NCBI RefSeq assembly: GCF_030066895.1
Contig: NZ_JASJAV010000011.1
Location: 1-64,000 of the forward strand
Length of the DNA: 64,000 nt
Source: Breoghania sp.
Lineage (GTDB): Bacteria > Pseudomonadota > Alphaproteobacteria > Rhizobiales > Stappiaceae
Direction: 5' to 3'
Shown: positions 60,827 to 64,000 of the stretch, in pieces
How the letters are laid out: the number at the start of each line of letters is the position of its first letter
How positions within the stretch are numbered: position 1 is the first letter of the stretch
The notes under the pieces: generated by a model
What the model saw: the letters and a program-made list of their open reading frames with translations, nothing else
Databases searched by the model: none
What the model was told of the DNA's origin: nothing
Made by a program: the position numbers and the translations under genes

Positions 60827-62800
60827 ATGATCGGACCAGTCGTGCGACACGCCGAGAGGCGCGTGGGATTTGCCTTGCCTCTGGCTGCAGTCCTTGCGGC
60901 ACTGATCGCACCTGTCGAGGCGGCGGACATATCCTCCGACCGCCCGGTCAGCATGACGTCACGCGCCTTCGCCCCGCGTTCACCCGCCTATGAGACGGTC
61001 TTCCAGCGCGTCGAGGCCTCGACCCACGGCATAGACAAGCCGCTGGAGTTTTCGATGAAAGACATGTGGCCCCCCTTCTGGGAAGGGCGCAGCCTGACGA
61101 CCGGCAACATCGACAATGACGACGATCTGGATCTGGTGATCGCCTCCACCGAACGCGGCGTCTACATCTACAAGAACGACGGCACCGGCGGGTTCAGCCG
61201 ATCGGCGGACGAACTCGGCCTGGTGGCGGATCTCGACGTCTTCAACGCCGCGCTGGTGGATATCGACAACGACGGCCGGCTCGATCTGTTTCTCGCCACG
61301 TATGCGGACGGCAACTACGTCGTCTACAACCGGCAGGGCGTTTTCAACACCGCCTCGCCGCAACGCATATCCAACCGCGAGGAAGCGATGCTGTCGATTT
61401 CGGTGAGCTTCGCCGATGTCGACCGCGACGGCGACCTCGATGCCATTATGGGCAATTGGGCGGCAGGCTGGTACCGGCGCATCCCAGGTGAGAAATCGCG
61501 CAATCGGCTGATCTTCAACGAAAACGGATCGCTCAGCGGCAACCATTTCACCGATATGGAGGGGCTGCCCGGCGAGACGCTGACCATCCTGTTCAGCGAT
61601 ATCGACCTGAACGGCACAGCCGATCTCCTGGTCGGCAACGATTTCGAGATGCCGGATCACGTTTATCTCGGCGACGGCAAGGGCGGTTTCACCGCCATCA
61701 CCCGGGCCAACGAGCCGATCCCGCACACCACCATGGCGATCAAGGTGGCGGATCTTCACAATGACGGGACGCCGGAACTTTTCTTCGCCCAGATCGCGGG
61801 GCGGTCGTCGGCGGTCTCGGAACGGCTGAAGATGCAGCCGCTGTCGCAATATTGCGATGGCATTCAGGACGCCCCGACCAAGGCGCTCTGCCTCCGCAAC
61901 ATGGCAATCAAGACCTGGTACAAGGCCGGCAACAGGTTCGATCCGGATTACGCGGAAAAGTGCGAGGAATTCGAAGGCGAGCTAAAGGCGGAATGCAAGG
62001 CGATGTCGGTCAAGGATCTGCTGATCCAGAAGAACGATCCGACGATCTGCGCTCTGCTCCCCGCCGACCAGAAGGTGACGCGGGCCTTTTGCGACATCCA
62101 TTTCAAGCCCCGGCTGAGGCCGCTGCAATCGGTCTTCGACACCACGGTTCGGCAAGTCATGCGCACGAACGTGCTGCTGACACGGCCGGGTACGGACAAG
62201 GCCTATACCGACACCGCCTTGAGCGAAGGGCTGGAGATCGGCGGCTTGTCCTGGGACACGAAGATCGCCGATTTCGACAATGACGGCCTGCAGGACGTCT
62301 ATGTCGTCAACGGTACCTGGGTGCCGAACGGGGTCAGCCCGTCAAATCTGTTCTACCGCAACATGGGCGACGGAACCTTCACCGAGACCTCGGGCCCCTT
62401 CGGGCTGGAAGATTACCTGATGACCGCCAGTGCGGTTGCCTTCGACATGGACCATGACGGCGATCTCGACATCATCACCCAACCGGTCAACGGCCCCGTC
62501 TCTCTCTTCCGCAACGGTTCGCAATCCGGCAACGCCATCGAGGTCGAATTGCGCGACGCCAAGGGCAACAGCCGCGGGGTGGGCGCACGGCTGGACGTCG
62601 AACTGCCGGACGGAACCCGGATGATGCGCGAGCTGCAATCGGGCGGCGGCTTCATGTCGTTCGATGCGCCGGTGGCGCATTTCGAACTTGGCGAGGCGGA
62701 CGAAATCACCCGCCTCACGGTCCACTGGGCAGACGGCGGACGCACGGAGGTCTCCGGCCCGCTCAAAGCAGGCGCCAGCTACCGCCTCACCCGCGAGTGA
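60827..62800 (+). CDS. CRTAC1-family FG-GAP/VCBS repeat exported protein
   Basis: Repeated D-x-D-x-D-G-x-x-D motifs ([62 protein letters not shown]) and C-terminal ASPIC-like [41 protein letters not shown]. Confidence 0.88.
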   Translation: MIGPVVRHAERRVGFALPLAAVLAALIAPVEAADISSDRPVSMTSRAFAPRSPAYETVFQRVEASTHGIDKPLEFSMKDMWPPFWEGRSLTTGNIDNDDDLDLVIASTERGVYIYKNDGTGGFSRSADELGLVADLDVFNAALVDIDNDGRLDLFLATYADGNYVVYNRQGVFNTASPQRISNREEAMLSISVSFADVDRDGDLDAIMGNWAAGWYRRIPGEKSRNRLIFNENGSLSGNHFTDMEGLPGETLTILFSDIDLNGTADLLVGNDFEMPDHVYLGDGKGGFTAITRANEPIPHTTMAIKVADLHNDGTPELFFAQIAGRSSAVSERLKMQPLSQYCDGIQDAPTKALCLRNMAIKTWYKAGNRFDPDYAEKCEEFEGELKAECKAMSVKDLLIQKNDPTICALLPADQKVTRAFCDIHFKPRLRPLQSVFDTTVRQVMRTNVLLTRPGTDKAYTDTALSEGLEIGGLSWDTKIADFDNDGLQDVYVVNGTWVPNGVSPSNLFYRNMGDGTFTETSGPFGLEDYLMTASAVAFDMDHDGDLDIITQPVNGPVSLFRNGSQSGNAIEVELRDAKGNSRGVGARLDVELPDGTRMMRELQSGGGFMSFDAPVAHFELGEADEITRLTVHWADGGRTEVSGPLKAGASYRLTRE

Positions 62801-63005
62801 CGCGGGGCATCTCGCGAAATGTCGGATCAGGTTCCGGAGGTCCGAGTATCCGGATAAATTTCTGCAAAATGAGAAGCACTGTGTTGATACACAGACTTTG
62901 AGGTTTTCATGCCGCGCTCCACAAGCGGCAAAAGCAGAAACCGCTTGGAGCAGCACTTTGGATGAATGTAACCTTGGGGAAAGTTGTTCAAATGGGGAAT
63001 TTAAG

Positions 63006-64000
63006 GTGACATCCATTCGAGCAAGAGTTTACGCGTGTCTGCTATCCCTGACCCTGGCCGCGCCGGCCATGGCGTTTGATTTTCCGGACACGTTGAAACC
63101 TGATGATTTTATTCAGTTCGACCCGGCTCAGATGAAGCTCGGCCAGTTGCTGTTTTACGACAAGGTGCTGTCCGGCAACCGAAATATCGCCTGCGCCACC
63201 TGTCATCACCAGACTTCAACGGCTCTGACGGGGTCAGTCTGGGTATTGGCGAGGGCGGAGTCGGGCTCGGGCCCCACCGCACAGGTGGAACCGGACACGA
63301 CCGGATCCTCGAACGCGTGCCCCGCAGTGCGCCCGCCTTGTGGAACCTGGGCCACAAGGATGTCCGGTTCATGTTCCTCGACGGACGGGTCGAGGTGTCC
63401 GACAATTTCGGCAACGGCTTCAGAACCCCAGCCTGGATATTCCTGCCCGAAGGATTGAATTCGGCGCTGGCGGCGCAGGTCTTGTTTCCGATGGCGTCGG
63501 AAACGGAAATGGCCGGGCAACCCGAAGAAAACCAGGATCGCCAGAGTCGCCTACGAAGGTGCGAATTACGTCTGGCTGCTGGTCACCGAGCGTATCCGCA
63601 AGATCGACGCCTATGTCCCGATGTTCATTGAGGCCTTCGACAATGTGAACGAAGCCTCTGACATCACGATCGTCGAAATCGCCAATGCCATTGCAGCTTT
63701 CGAAGGCACCGAGTGTCGCAATTTCGACAGCCCGTTCGACAAGTACCTTGAGGGCGACAAGACGGCCATGAACTCCGCGCAAAAACGCGGGATGGAGTTG
63801 TTTTATGGCAAGGTCAGCTGTTCGAATTGCCATTCGGGACCGCTGCTGTCGAACCAGAGCTTTCAGGCGCTGGGGCTGCCGCCGTTGGGGCCGGGCCGCA
63901 CCTTGCTGAACGACCTGATTTCCCGCGACGTGGGCCGGCTGGCCGTTTCCGACGATCCTGACGACGCTTACCGTTTTCGCGTGCCGTTCCTGCGAAATGT
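63006..64000 (+). pseudogene. di-haem cytochrome c peroxidase / MauG family, partial at the right edge, at least two frame changes
   Basis: CATCHH haem site after [18 protein letters not shown]; second haem site CSNCHSG at about 63820; [24 protein letters not shown]. Confidence 0.85.

Overview
This is a GC-rich alphaproteobacterial window. The gene families and order look Rhizobiales-like, which is an inference. It is dense in metabolic and sensory genes and contains no recognisable rRNA, tRNA, CRISPR array, integrase or transposase. From left to right it holds: an N-acetylglutaminylglutamine amide (NAGGN) osmoprotectant operon; DUF2336 proteins; azoR; a metH-metF-ArsR/methyltransferase operon; a B3/B4-domain gene; trmO; divergent katG/oxyR; a MOSC protein; a Cys-rich exported protein; a B12-binding radical SAM protein; an HI0933-type flavoprotein; an AT-rich island carrying a DUF5131 (Gp37/Gp68, Cys-motif) gene and a TcmP-like partner; ettA; two globin-coupled chemotaxis transducers around a lytic transglycosylase remnant; a PAS-GGDEF-EAL gene; a Crp/Fnr regulator; homoprotocatechuate genes; a TPP enzyme; a TRAP SBP; potABCD; dhaKLM plus an aquaporin; glycine-betaine methyltransferases; cobalt/nickel efflux and a B12-riboswitch-linked ECF uptake system; a CRTAC1-like FG-GAP protein; and a di-haem peroxidase. 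Two patterns stand out. (1) Frameshifts, in-frame stops and internal deletions are concentrated in accessory genes, while long core genes (metH, katG, ettA, dhaM) are open, so this looks like patchy decay or patchy assembly error. (2) A five-copy intergenic palindromic mosaic element has internal hairpin stems that co-vary between copies. The best candidate for a poorly described system is the DUF5131-TcmP pair at about 26.1-28.1 kb. All calls were made by reading the sequence; no database search was run.
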